Below, piece by piece: positions 1 to 6,210 of a stretch of DNA of 8,160 bases. The translations under genes and the position numbers were made by a program. The number at the start of each line of letters is the position of its first letter. The first letter of the stretch is position 1. The DNA is from an uncultured Longilinea sp. (GTDB lineage: Bacteria > Chloroflexota > Anaerolineae > Anaerolineales > Anaerolineaceae), in contig CALMIB010000023.1 in NCBI GenBank assembly GCA_937863945.1, forward strand, positions 1 through 8,160, in the 5' to 3' direction. The notes beneath the pieces are model-generated. The model was given only the letters and a program-made list of their open reading frames with translations. It was not told the DNA's origin and did not search any database.

Positions 1-34
1 GCGGCAGTTTTCCGACAGGCAAGAATGAATCCAA
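1..34 (-). CDS. 5' end of a gene, possibly AIR-synthase-related (HypE-like) protein (partial)
   Basis: Only the first 11 codons are in the window. A TTG at 34-32 is preceded by a perfect GGGAGG Shine-Dalgarno (46-41) with 6-nt spacing. The frame then reads M-D-S-F-L-P-V-G-K-L-P, with the next codon beginning CC or similar at the edge. The short GKLP(P) stretch a few residues from the start is typical, from memory, of AIR-synthase-related proteins (PurM/HypE superfamily, ATP-dependent), which commonly begin with a GK-(L/I/V)-PP motif. The start is well supported by the ribosome binding site. The family call rests on about eight residues and is tentative. The gene follows the Mut7-C gene by 50 bp on the same strand, so it is likely the next member of the same operon. 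Confidence 0.45.
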   Translation of the reverse strand, partial: MDSFLPVGKLP

Positions 35-40
35 TCGAAT

Positions 41-46
41 CCTCCC
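41..46 (-). promoter_or_regulatory. Shine-Dalgarno GGGAGG of the left-edge gene
   Basis: The minus strand reads GGGAGG at 46-41, six bases before a TTG codon at 34. This is the strongest ribosome binding site in the window and it fixes a non-ATG start for the truncated gene. Its first two bases (46-45) also form the end of the inverted repeat at 45-78. Confidence 0.6.
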
Positions 47-78
47 AAAAAGATTGCCAGAATTGTACCTCTTTTTGG
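45..78 (-). repeat. Perfect 9-bp inverted repeat in the gap after the Mut7-C gene
   Basis: On the minus strand CCAAAAAGA (78-70) and TCTTTTTGG (53-45) are perfect reverse complements separated by 16 bases. The hairpin would form in the mRNA 7 bases past the Mut7-C stop codon. It is AT-rich and has no U-run after the stem, so it is not a classical intrinsic terminator. The 3' arm shares two bases with the GGGAGG ribosome binding site of the next gene, so it could limit access to it or mark an mRNA processing point. The role is inferred. Confidence 0.5.
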
Positions 79-84
79 CTTTCT

Positions 85-804
85 TTAACGGTCTGGCAAT
101 AATCCCTGAATTTGCTCCAGGATTCGGTCAACATGGGAGCCGCGCCAGTACACCTGACCGCAAGCCGGGCATTGCCAAAACTGGTTGAAAAACTGCCGTG
201 TATTGGCGAGTAAGCGATCGGCAATGGCGCTTTTTTCTACGGGCATCAACCGGCCGTTGCAACGCGGGCAGCGGCTGAAGAGCTTAATTTCCTCGAGCAG
301 GTTGTAGCGGTTTACGACTTCCTGCAATTGGCGGCTAATCTCATCATGCCGGATGCAGTAGCCATAGACAACCACGCGCCTTTTGAGCAAGCCGCGGTCT
401 CGCGTGAGCAAAACGCGCTGTTCTGCCGCCGAGGTCGCGGCCAATGTCTCATCGGCTGCATCCGGGTGATAAAGCGTGTCAAATCCCAGGATGCGCAGGT
501 AGGATGCCAGCTTGCCGAGGTGGCCATCGAGGATGAAGCCCAATTCCTCAGGGCGCAAGCGAATGTCGCCTGACCGGAAAGGAATAACTTGCACCCGTGA
601 TCCTTCCAGCCCAAAATCATCCAGCCCGGCAGGCTGGTCGTCAACCGTGACGGTGCCAATCTCAGGGTGTGGAATGCCAAGCGATTCGATCAGGTGTTTG
701 AGGGTCTGGCGGCCTTGAAAGGAAATGGATATCCAGCTTTCCCGGTCGCGGATGGGCAGGAAATCATTGAGATCCCCAAAGCAAAGCACCTGTAGCGAAG
801 ACAT
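85..804 (-). CDS. Ub-Mut7-C protein: ThiS/MoaD-like domain fused to Mut7-C RNase domain with zinc ribbon
   Basis: This 239-residue soluble protein has the two-domain layout of the bacterial Ub-Mut7-C family. Residues 1-77 form a beta-grasp ThiS/MoaD-like domain, with no C-terminal GG visible. Residues 88-235 form the Mut7-C domain, a PIN-like nuclease fold. Conserved features include the LDGHLGKLASYLR stretch (D93), the LTRDRGLL acid motif (D136), and a zinc ribbon of C179PRC182N and C212PAC215 followed by YWRGSH. The family is predicted to act on RNA; the substrate is unknown. The ATG at 804-802 is chosen. A TTG at 810-808 is also possible and would overlap the upstream stop as TTGA. Neither has a clear ribosome binding site, so translation is probably coupled to the radical SAM gene. 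Length is normal and all key residues are present. Confidence 0.88.
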   Translation of the reverse strand: MSSLQVLCFGDLNDFLPIRDRESWISISFQGRQTLKHLIESLGIPHPEIGTVTVDDQPAGLDDFGLEGSRVQVIPFRSGDIRLRPEELGFILDGHLGKLASYLRILGFDTLYHPDAADETLAATSAAEQRVLLTRDRGLLKRRVVVYGYCIRHDEISRQLQEVVNRYNLLEEIKLFSRCPRCNGRLMPVEKSAIADRLLANTRQFFNQFWQCPACGQVYWRGSHVDRILEQIQGLLPDR

Positions 805-806
805 GT

Positions 807-2024
807 TCAATACACAAATTCACGAATGTCATACCGGCTGATATGCGGCGTGCCGCCTGCTTCGGTGAAACGCAGGCCCTGTTCAATCAGTTCTCCCTGG
901 TGGATGCGTTCGTCGGATGTGAGCGGCTGCAGGCGTTCTTCGAAGGCCGATTGGACGTAGGGCATGCCTTCCGATTCAATCAATTCGGAGAAATAAATCA
1001 AGTCGTCTGCGTCCAGCGGCATTTCGTTGAGCACGCGGATGGTTTCGCGGACGTGGCTGCGTTCGAACTGATGGCCGCCTGCGCCCAGCAGCACGATCAA
1101 CCCTACCGCGACGCCCGCTGCTTTCATTTCGCGAACCGCCGTGATGGCATCGGCCGGATGGCCGGGCTTTTTCAGCAGCCTGAGCAATTCCGGGTCGCCA
1201 GATTCAAGGCCAATATAAACCCGCTTTAAGCCCAGGTGCGCCAGTTGGGCATAATCTTCCCGGCTCTTTTTCTCGCCGCTGAAGCCATCCAGGAATGCAT
1301 AAATCCCGCCCAGTTTTTCGACATCCAGGGCGTTGTGCACCTCGTCAAGCAGCGCCGTGAGTTGTGGCATGGGCGTGATCAGTGCATTGGCATCTCCGAG
1401 AAATATTGTTCGACGTAGGTTCAAGCCATCCGCTAAAAATTTTTTGACGCTGGCGATGTGTTCTCGAAATTCCGGCGGTTTCTTAATTCTGAAGGGCCGG
1501 TCGCGGTAAAAAGTGCAGAATGTGCAGGTGTTAAAGGCACAACCTTCGGTCAACTGGAGCACGACCGCCATATATTGATCGGGAGGCAGGATGCCGACCG
1601 GTTTGTAAACCGCGTGATATTGCTGCGCGTCGGCGGTTGCGATGTCGGCCTGGTAAGCTGCTGCTCTGGAAAGAAAAGTAAGTTCATCCTCGGATGGCTT
1701 TTCGGAGAGGAGAACTTCACCGGTTTGAGTTGCCTGAAGCAGGTGTGTGGCGATTTCACTAGCTTCAGACAACAAGTGATTAGCTTCTTCTGGTTCCAGC
1801 CAGCGTCGTCCGCGGCTGCCGTCCGGCGCGATCCATTTGGCTACCACCTTCCCGTTCAGTCCGCGGCGATAAGATACCTGGCGCAGCATGGCCGTCCACA
1901 ATCGGCCGCACAGGTCGTAGCTGAACACCCGCGGACCTTCCTGTCCATCCAGGCTGATGGTCAATGCGTTTGGTTTGAAGCTGAGAGTCACGGATTGCTG
2001 CCGCCACTTTCCAAGGATGACCAT
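807..2024 (-). CDS. Radical SAM protein (CX4CX2C cluster motif)
   Basis: This 405-residue cytosolic enzyme is predicted to bind a [4Fe-4S] cluster and cleave S-adenosylmethionine to a radical. The N-terminal ~130 residues look beta-rich and are not recognised. The radical SAM core follows. Its cluster cysteines are C162, C167 and C170 in TEGCAFNTCTFCTFY, which is CX4CX2C rather than the canonical CX3CX2C; several radical SAM subfamilies have this spacing. Downstream are LGDAN and, near residue 272, GLESGD, typical of strands of the SAM-binding barrel. No second cysteine cluster or B12-binding domain is seen. The start at 2024 is chosen because GGAG lies 6 bases upstream (2034-2031) and a promoter lies just before it. 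A longer reading from TTG at 2072 would begin inside that promoter's -35 box. The stop abuts the Ub-Mut7-C start, so the two are likely co-translated. The substrate is unknown. Confidence 0.85.
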   Translation of the reverse strand: MVILGKWRQQSVTLSFKPNALTISLDGQEGPRVFSYDLCGRLWTAMLRQVSYRRGLNGKVVAKWIAPDGSRGRRWLEPEEANHLLSEASEIATHLLQATQTGEVLLSEKPSEDELTFLSRAAAYQADIATADAQQYHAVYKPVGILPPDQYMAVVLQLTEGCAFNTCTFCTFYRDRPFRIKKPPEFREHIASVKKFLADGLNLRRTIFLGDANALITPMPQLTALLDEVHNALDVEKLGGIYAFLDGFSGEKKSREDYAQLAHLGLKRVYIGLESGDPELLRLLKKPGHPADAITAVREMKAAGVAVGLIVLLGAGGHQFERSHVRETIRVLNEMPLDADDLIYFSELIESEGMPYVQSAFEERLQPLTSDERIHQGELIEQGLRFTEAGGTPHISRYDIREFVY

Positions 2025-2030
2025 TCGAAA

Positions 2031-2034
2031 CTCC
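2031..2034 (-). promoter_or_regulatory. Ribosome binding site GGAG deciding the radical SAM start
   Basis: The minus strand reads ACGGAGTTTCGA then ATG at 2024. The 6-nt spacing is near optimal. The upstream in-frame TTG at 2072 has no purine-rich sequence before it, so this site supports the 405-residue form. Confidence 0.65.
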
Positions 2035-2043
2035 GTTGGGTTA

Positions 2044-2072
2044 ACTATACCAAAGGCAACGGATCCGGTCAA
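2044..2072 (-). promoter_or_regulatory. Sigma70-type promoter for the radical SAM / Ub-Mut7-C unit
   Basis: On the minus strand TTGACC (2072-2067) matches the -35 consensus at 5 of 6 positions. After exactly 17 bases, TATAGT (2049-2044) matches the -10 consensus at 5 of 6. Transcription would begin near 2037, giving a leader of about 13 bases with the GGAG ribosome binding site near its 5' end. The promoter lies in the 57-bp gap after the GGDEF stop. It would allow the radical SAM, Ub-Mut7-C and left-edge genes to be expressed independently of the cyclase. No terminator separates the cyclase from this unit, so read-through is also possible. Confidence 0.6.
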
Positions 2073-2081
2073 AATGTGAGG

Positions 2082-4559
2082 TCAGGAAACCTTGTTTTTT
2101 CCGGCACTCTTGGATAGATAGAGCGCTTGATCCGCCCGGTTGAGCAGATCATCCAGGTCCATGCGGTTGCGATCAATTTCTGCGACGCCAAAACTGGCCG
2201 TGATGTCCACCTGTTGGTTCCTCACGATTATGGCGGCTTGCTCCAGCGAAGCACGCAACCGTTCTGCCACCTCTTCCGCCTGGAGGCGGCCCTGGTCGGG
2301 CAGTAAAACCGCGAATTCATCCCCACCAACCCTTGACAACAGGTCGTCAGGGTTGAGAACTGATTTGAAGCAGTCGGTGACAACCTTCAAGATCAAATCA
2401 CCGGATAAGTGGCCGTGTGTGTCGTTGATCTTCTTATAATTATCGACATCGATCATGATCGCGGAAACGGTCCGGTTTTCGCTCTTGGTTTTTGCGACGA
2501 TCGCGGTAGCCATTTCAAAAAACTGCCGGCGGTTGATTGCACCGGTTAATGGATCGGAGAGTGCAAGCGATTGCAGTTCTGAAAAAAGACGGGATATCTG
2601 AATTGCCGAGGCCACCTGGTTTGCGAAGGCCAGGGCGTAATTTGCAGTATCTTCATCGTATGCATTAGGGCTGCGGCTGTCCACCGTCATGCACCCGATC
2701 ACCTTTTCACGCCAGATGAGCGGGATTCCCATCCAGCCGCGAATATGCTGCGCCTCTCCCCAGCGCTCGAAGCGAGCATCCCCCAGGGTGTCGTCGATGA
2801 TGAGCGGCTTTTTTTGTTGGAAGACGATTGTAAATAATGAATTATCGGCGCTGTAAAGTTTACCAATAATTTCCTTTGGTTTCTTAAATCCGCGGCCTGC
2901 AACCGCGCGCATTGCCTTGTTTTCATCTTCGTAGAGGAAAATACACACGCTGTCATGCTGCACGACGCTGCCCAGGTAGTTCATCACCTGTTCAAGCAAC
3001 TGCGGTAATTCCAGTTCCGCGGTGAGCGCGGCGGTGGCTTTTTGCAGCATTTCAGCCCGTGTGCGCAGGCGCTTTTCAGCCTGATACAGATTGGCGTTTT
3101 GATAGGATAACCCGGCCTGCGCGCAGATGGCCGAAAGGATGCTGCGCATGGATTGATTGAAACGACCGCTTTCCCGGCTCTCAATGGTGAATAGCCCAAT
3201 CGGTTTCCCCTGGACCAGAATTGGCGCGCCAGCCCAGGATCGGATATGCTGGGCAAAACCATGCGGCAATGGATGATTGCCCGGCTCAACGGTTTCGATG
3301 ATGAGGGGTTTCCCGGTGTCCAGAATTAACTTGAGGGTAGGGGTTGTTTCAAGCGGCATACGTTTTATGATATGCCCCTCCACCTCTTTACCAAAAACAA
3401 GGCTGTACCCGCGGGCACGGCATAATTCGAGGTGATCCCCGTCGAGGTTCCAAAAGGTGGCTGTATCATAAGGCAGGATGTGCGCCAGTTCTTGCAGCAA
3501 CAGGTCCGGAATCCGATTGACATCCATCGTCGCCGACAGGGCCGAACTGGTGACGGTTAACCCTTCCACCATCAGGCGTTGCAGGTGTTCCTCGTGGTAA
3601 AGACGGTTTAGCTCCGCCTCGATATTTTTGCTTTGATTGATGTTCTGGAGCACTCCCTGGATCAGGTGGGGTTTTCCTGTATTGTCGTACAGAATGCTCG
3701 CATCGTGGCGGAACCAGATGGGACCGCCTGAATTTGAAACCAATCGGCATTCGACGGATAAGGACGACCGGGTGAGAATGGCTGCTTTGAGACTTTTTTC
3801 TACTCTGACTCGATCCTCCGGCCAAATCAATTCCATCCAATTATTGGGTTTTGCCAGTAGCTCATCGGGTCGCCACCCGATGTGCATTTCTACCTGAGGG
3901 CTTACCCAGGTGATTTGTGGAACATCCTCAATCTCCGCCGTATAGACCACGACCGGAAGTTGGTCAAAAAGATCGCGCAGCCTGATGTCAGCGGAAATGT
4001 TCGCCCCAGTCTGACTGGCGCGCTCAAGGCTCGCGAAAATGACTTCTGCCGCGGAGCGGAGTGTGTCCAATTCCATGGGGTACCATTTGCGTTTTCCGGC
4101 GCAGGTTTCGAAAACCATCCACCCCCAGGGTTCTTCCCCGCCAATCGGAAAGGCCAGCATGGAGGTTTCGAGTGTTTCCCCCGGATTGGCTGCAACGGAT
4201 TGATTTTGGGTTGGAGATGTTTGGATGCTTAAGGAAGCCAGGTATTCACAGGAAAGCTTTGAAGAATTATCACCACAGGCAGGATTGGGTCTGCCGGCAT
4301 TGTCGACGGAGGCCCACTGACAATAGACCATCCCCTGTGAGCCAACCTGTTGAATTAGAAACGCCCGGTCAACCCCGGTTTGAATGGCTAATGACTGGAC
4401 AACGGAACATAAATCCATTTGCCATTCTTGTGAGCGTAGAAGGGTGATGGCGGCTTGAGAAATGATCTTGTTCAGCGCAATGCAACGCAGGGTTACTGCT
4501 GCTGGTATGGTGGTTAAGTGAGTCATCGTTGATGGGACACCCGGTTTCGAGGGTTTCAT
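2082..4559 (-). CDS. Diguanylate cyclase with GAF, PAS, GAF, GAF and GGDEF domains
   Basis: This 825-residue protein is predicted to join two GTP into cyclic di-GMP. Domains in order: a divergent GAF-like region (about 35-185), a PAS/PAC domain (about 191-315, with WVSPQVEMHIGW and IWPEDR), two further GAF domains (about 330-500 and 515-650), and a GGDEF domain (about 664-825). The catalytic domain is intact: DPLTG-NRR start, DVDNYKKINDTHGHLSGD for metal and GTP, and the G745-GDEF signature. The allosteric RxxD site five residues before GGDEF reads N736PDD, so product inhibition is probably lost. There are no membrane segments or signal peptide, so it is a cytosolic sensor; the ligands are unknown. 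Start choice is uncertain. ATG 4559 has GGAG four bases upstream and abuts the stop of a small ORF. ATG 4598 (838 aa) and ATG 4526 (814 aa) are alternatives. Confidence 0.92.
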   Translation of the reverse strand: MKPSKPGVPSTMTHLTTIPAAVTLRCIALNKIISQAAITLLRSQEWQMDLCSVVQSLAIQTGVDRAFLIQQVGSQGMVYCQWASVDNAGRPNPACGDNSSKLSCEYLASLSIQTSPTQNQSVAANPGETLETSMLAFPIGGEEPWGWMVFETCAGKRKWYPMELDTLRSAAEVIFASLERASQTGANISADIRLRDLFDQLPVVVYTAEIEDVPQITWVSPQVEMHIGWRPDELLAKPNNWMELIWPEDRVRVEKSLKAAILTRSSLSVECRLVSNSGGPIWFRHDASILYDNTGKPHLIQGVLQNINQSKNIEAELNRLYHEEHLQRLMVEGLTVTSSALSATMDVNRIPDLLLQELAHILPYDTATFWNLDGDHLELCRARGYSLVFGKEVEGHIIKRMPLETTPTLKLILDTGKPLIIETVEPGNHPLPHGFAQHIRSWAGAPILVQGKPIGLFTIESRESGRFNQSMRSILSAICAQAGLSYQNANLYQAEKRLRTRAEMLQKATAALTAELELPQLLEQVMNYLGSVVQHDSVCIFLYEDENKAMRAVAGRGFKKPKEIIGKLYSADNSLFTIVFQQKKPLIIDDTLGDARFERWGEAQHIRGWMGIPLIWREKVIGCMTVDSRSPNAYDEDTANYALAFANQVASAIQISRLFSELQSLALSDPLTGAINRRQFFEMATAIVAKTKSENRTVSAIMIDVDNYKKINDTHGHLSGDLILKVVTDCFKSVLNPDDLLSRVGGDEFAVLLPDQGRLQAEEVAERLRASLEQAAIIVRNQQVDITASFGVAEIDRNRMDLDDLLNRADQALYLSKSAGKNKVS

Positions 4560-4560
4560 T

Positions 4561-4746
4561 CTACTCCGGGATGTCCGGGCGGGTAGAGATGGCGACATAG
4601 CAAGTCCGCCGTTGAACCTGCATTCTCCTCAGGTAACAAATCGCAGCATACAGGCTGTTCTTTCCCGTGCTGGCTGGTTTTTTGAGTCTTCTATTTTTCC
4701 GGGAGGATGGATTGACAAACAAATCGAACCGCTTTTGTGATTCCAT
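4561..4746 (-). CDS. Possible 61-codon basic leader ORF upstream of the cyclase
   Basis: I do not recognise this peptide. It is 61 residues long and strongly basic (14 K/R against 4 D/E), with no membrane segment. Its ATG at 4746 has a GGGGG run 7 bases upstream, only a partial Shine-Dalgarno match, and lies about 60 bases after a likely promoter. Its TAG stop (4563-4561) is followed by one base and then the ATG of the cyclase at 4559, an arrangement compatible with translational coupling. It overlaps the longer cyclase reading from 4598, so both cannot be right as the main form. It may equally be untranslated leader sequence that happens to be open. Confidence 0.25.
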   Translation of the reverse strand: MESQKRFDLFVNPSSRKNRRLKKPASTGKNSLYAAICYLRRMQVQRRTCYVAISTRPDIPE

Positions 4747-4808
4747 TTCATTGCCCCCAAATTTTCACATGACGGTGAGTTTATCCGTTCACACAACCAT
4801 TTTGTAAG

Positions 4809-4830
4809 GTTATTATATCAAATTAATAAC
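4809..4830. repeat. Inverted repeat GTTATTA-N8-TAATAAC over the -10 box (candidate operator)
   Basis: Perfect 7-bp arms at 4809-4815 and 4824-4830 flank 8 bases. The 22-bp element encloses the -10 hexamer at 4812-4817, where binding of a dimeric regulator would block RNA polymerase. The region is very AT-rich, so a chance repeat is possible. No regulator gene is present in the window. Confidence 0.35.
4812..4820 (-). promoter_or_regulatory. Extended -10 promoter (TGATATAAT) for the cyclase
   Basis: The minus strand carries a perfect TATAAT (4817-4812) preceded directly by TGA, forming the TGn extended -10 motif. No good -35 box lies 16-18 bases upstream; the best, TTGTAT, is only 14 bases away. 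Extended -10 promoters tolerate a weak -35. Transcription would start near 4805, giving about 60 bases before the small ORF and about 245 before the cyclase start at 4559. Confidence 0.55.
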
Positions 4831-4880
4831 GATACAAATCCTATCAGTCCATTTGTTTTCAAATCTGAAAAGAAAGCGCA

Positions 4881-6134
4881 TCAATAACGGTTCTCAGCAG
4901 GTTTGTCCAACATAAAAAACAAATAACCCAGAAAACGGACGCCGGCGGCAACGATCAATGCAGGGCCGATGCCGATCCAATCGGCAAGCGTTGTGCCGAG
5001 CAAAGGCGCAATGATCATCGCAAGATACTGAAACATGTTGCCGACTGAAACAAAAATTGCGCTCTTCTCCGGCGGCACGGTCTTCATCAACTCGTCGAAG
5101 AATACAAGGTCCATGCCGGCCTGAAAAATGCCGGCCAGGCCTGCGAAAACCGTGATCAACCCAGGCTGGTGCGTGATGGCAGCCAGGAAGGGATACAGGG
5201 ACAGGCCAAAAGTGGACCAGAGCAGGACGTTTCGGGCGCCTCGCGCGCGCGATTGGCGCGTCCAAAAGAGGTAGCCCACAATCAGAATAGCCGTCTGGGT
5301 GGTGTTGATGGTCGCAATCCAACTGTCGGGAAGCTGCACTTCCCGGACGAAGTAAAGCGGGAACAGCGGGGTTGCCAGCGCAATGCCGGTGGTGAAAAAG
5401 AACCGTTTTGAAACAAACCGCAGGAAGGGCTTTTCAGAGCGGATGGGTTGCAAGTACGAAATCATATTGGCACGGAGCGTTTTCCCGGCCGCCCCGGGTT
5501 GAGGCGGCGCGTCGGGGATCACGATCCGGCGGGAAAAGCAAAAACTGAGGATGCCGCCAATGGAAACCGCAATGAAGACTTGTTGGTAATTCACCGGAAA
5601 GGCAATTGCCTCCAAGCGCTGGCCAATGAGAAAAACAGTGATGGCCGTTGTCAACCCCAGGATCGACCAGCGGCGCGTCATCAGTTCAAAACGGCCCTTC
5701 GATCCGGCGACCGCGTTCATTACGACTGAGAAGCAGATTGATAACATGTTCTGCGGGATGGTCGCCAGGGCCCAGATGGCTAGAACCGCCGGAACGATCC
5801 AGCGGTCCGGCAGCAGCATGGAGGCAATTCCGGTCAGGGTATAACACAGCACCACGCCCAGGCGAGTGGCACTGAACCATGGAACAATGTTGCGCCGGTT
5901 TTGCAAGAAGCTCCCCAATGGAATCGAGAACAGCAGCCCGGTCAGCGCGGGCATGGAGGTGAGCAGGCCGATCTGAAAATTGGTGGCGGCCATGCGGGCC
6001 AGGAACACCGGCAGAAAAGGCGCGGCGGCATTGGCAAGACCAACGCCGATCGCGTCAACCTGGACGTTGATGTAATTCTCTCGTTGAACCGGGTCAAGCT
6101 CAGCCGGTGCGGCAAAACGGCGTAGTAAGGTCAA
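4881..6134 (-). CDS. Major facilitator superfamily transporter, 12 membrane helices
   Basis: This 417-residue inner-membrane protein shows about 12 hydrophobic segments in two sets of six, separated by a charged central loop near residues 203-230. That is the usual major facilitator layout and length. A loop after helix 2 (GSFLQNRRN) sits where the family's motif A lies but is degenerate. MFS proteins couple substrate movement to an ion gradient; the substrate cannot be inferred. The frame begins with TTG at 6134 and has only a weak GGA 8-10 bases upstream. A CTG at 6179, 15 codons earlier, has a much better GGGAG at 6192-6188 with 8-nt spacing, so the true start is uncertain. It lies 76 bp after the propeller gene with no terminator between, suggesting co-transcription. 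Confidence 0.85.
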   Translation of the reverse strand: MTLLRRFAAPAELDPVQRENYINVQVDAIGVGLANAAAPFLPVFLARMAATNFQIGLLTSMPALTGLLFSIPLGSFLQNRRNIVPWFSATRLGVVLCYTLTGIASMLLPDRWIVPAVLAIWALATIPQNMLSICFSVVMNAVAGSKGRFELMTRRWSILGLTTAITVFLIGQRLEAIAFPVNYQQVFIAVSIGGILSFCFSRRIVIPDAPPQPGAAGKTLRANMISYLQPIRSEKPFLRFVSKRFFFTTGIALATPLFPLYFVREVQLPDSWIATINTTQTAILIVGYLFWTRQSRARGARNVLLWSTFGLSLYPFLAAITHQPGLITVFAGLAGIFQAGMDLVFFDELMKTVPPEKSAIFVSVGNMFQYLAMIIAPLLGTTLADWIGIGPALIVAAGVRFLGYLFFMLDKPAENRY

Positions 6135-6210
6135 GGCAGGGATCCGTGTTTTGGCGTCGAATAATGGATTGCTCGCCAGCTATGATACTCCCGGTGGAAC
6201 GGCAGCGGGT

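Larger units (their letters stand above)
4560..4880. other. Intergenic region between the MFS transporter and the cyclase
   Basis: This 321-bp stretch holds the promoter, inverted repeat and possible leader ORF listed separately. The part at 4780-4880 is markedly more AT-rich than the flanking genes. I found no convincing intrinsic terminator after the transporter stop. The only hairpin there is a weak 5-bp ATTTG/CAAAT stem at 4851-4864. I looked for a c-di-GMP riboswitch and saw no recognisable core. Confidence 0.5.

Noticed and set aside
63..68. TACAAT on the minus strand as a -10 box for the left-edge gene
   Set aside because: No acceptable -35 hexamer lies 15-19 bases upstream, and the hexamer falls in the loop of the inverted repeat. 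Co-transcription from 2037 is the simpler explanation.
45..78. Intrinsic terminator after the Ub-Mut7-C gene
   Set aside because: The stem is AT-rich, its U-rich stretch is within the stem rather than after it, and a strong ribosome binding site follows immediately.
1458..2117. 219-codon open frame on the plus strand
   Set aside because: It lies wholly antisense to the radical SAM gene and its promoter, matches no family and has no ribosome binding site. It is a shadow of the coding bias on the other strand.
4061..4447. 128-codon plus-strand frame opposite the cyclase N-terminus
   Set aside because: It is antisense to a well-supported GAF region and has no recognisable domain or start signal. 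Other plus-strand frames across the window fail for the same reasons.
4599..4800. c-di-GMP riboswitch upstream of the cyclase
   Set aside because: The location is suggestive, but I could not find the conserved GEMM core elements on the minus strand.
4851..4864. ATTTG-TTTT-CAAAT hairpin as terminator of the transporter gene
   Set aside because: The stem is only 5 bp, AT-rich, and not followed by a T-run on the minus strand.
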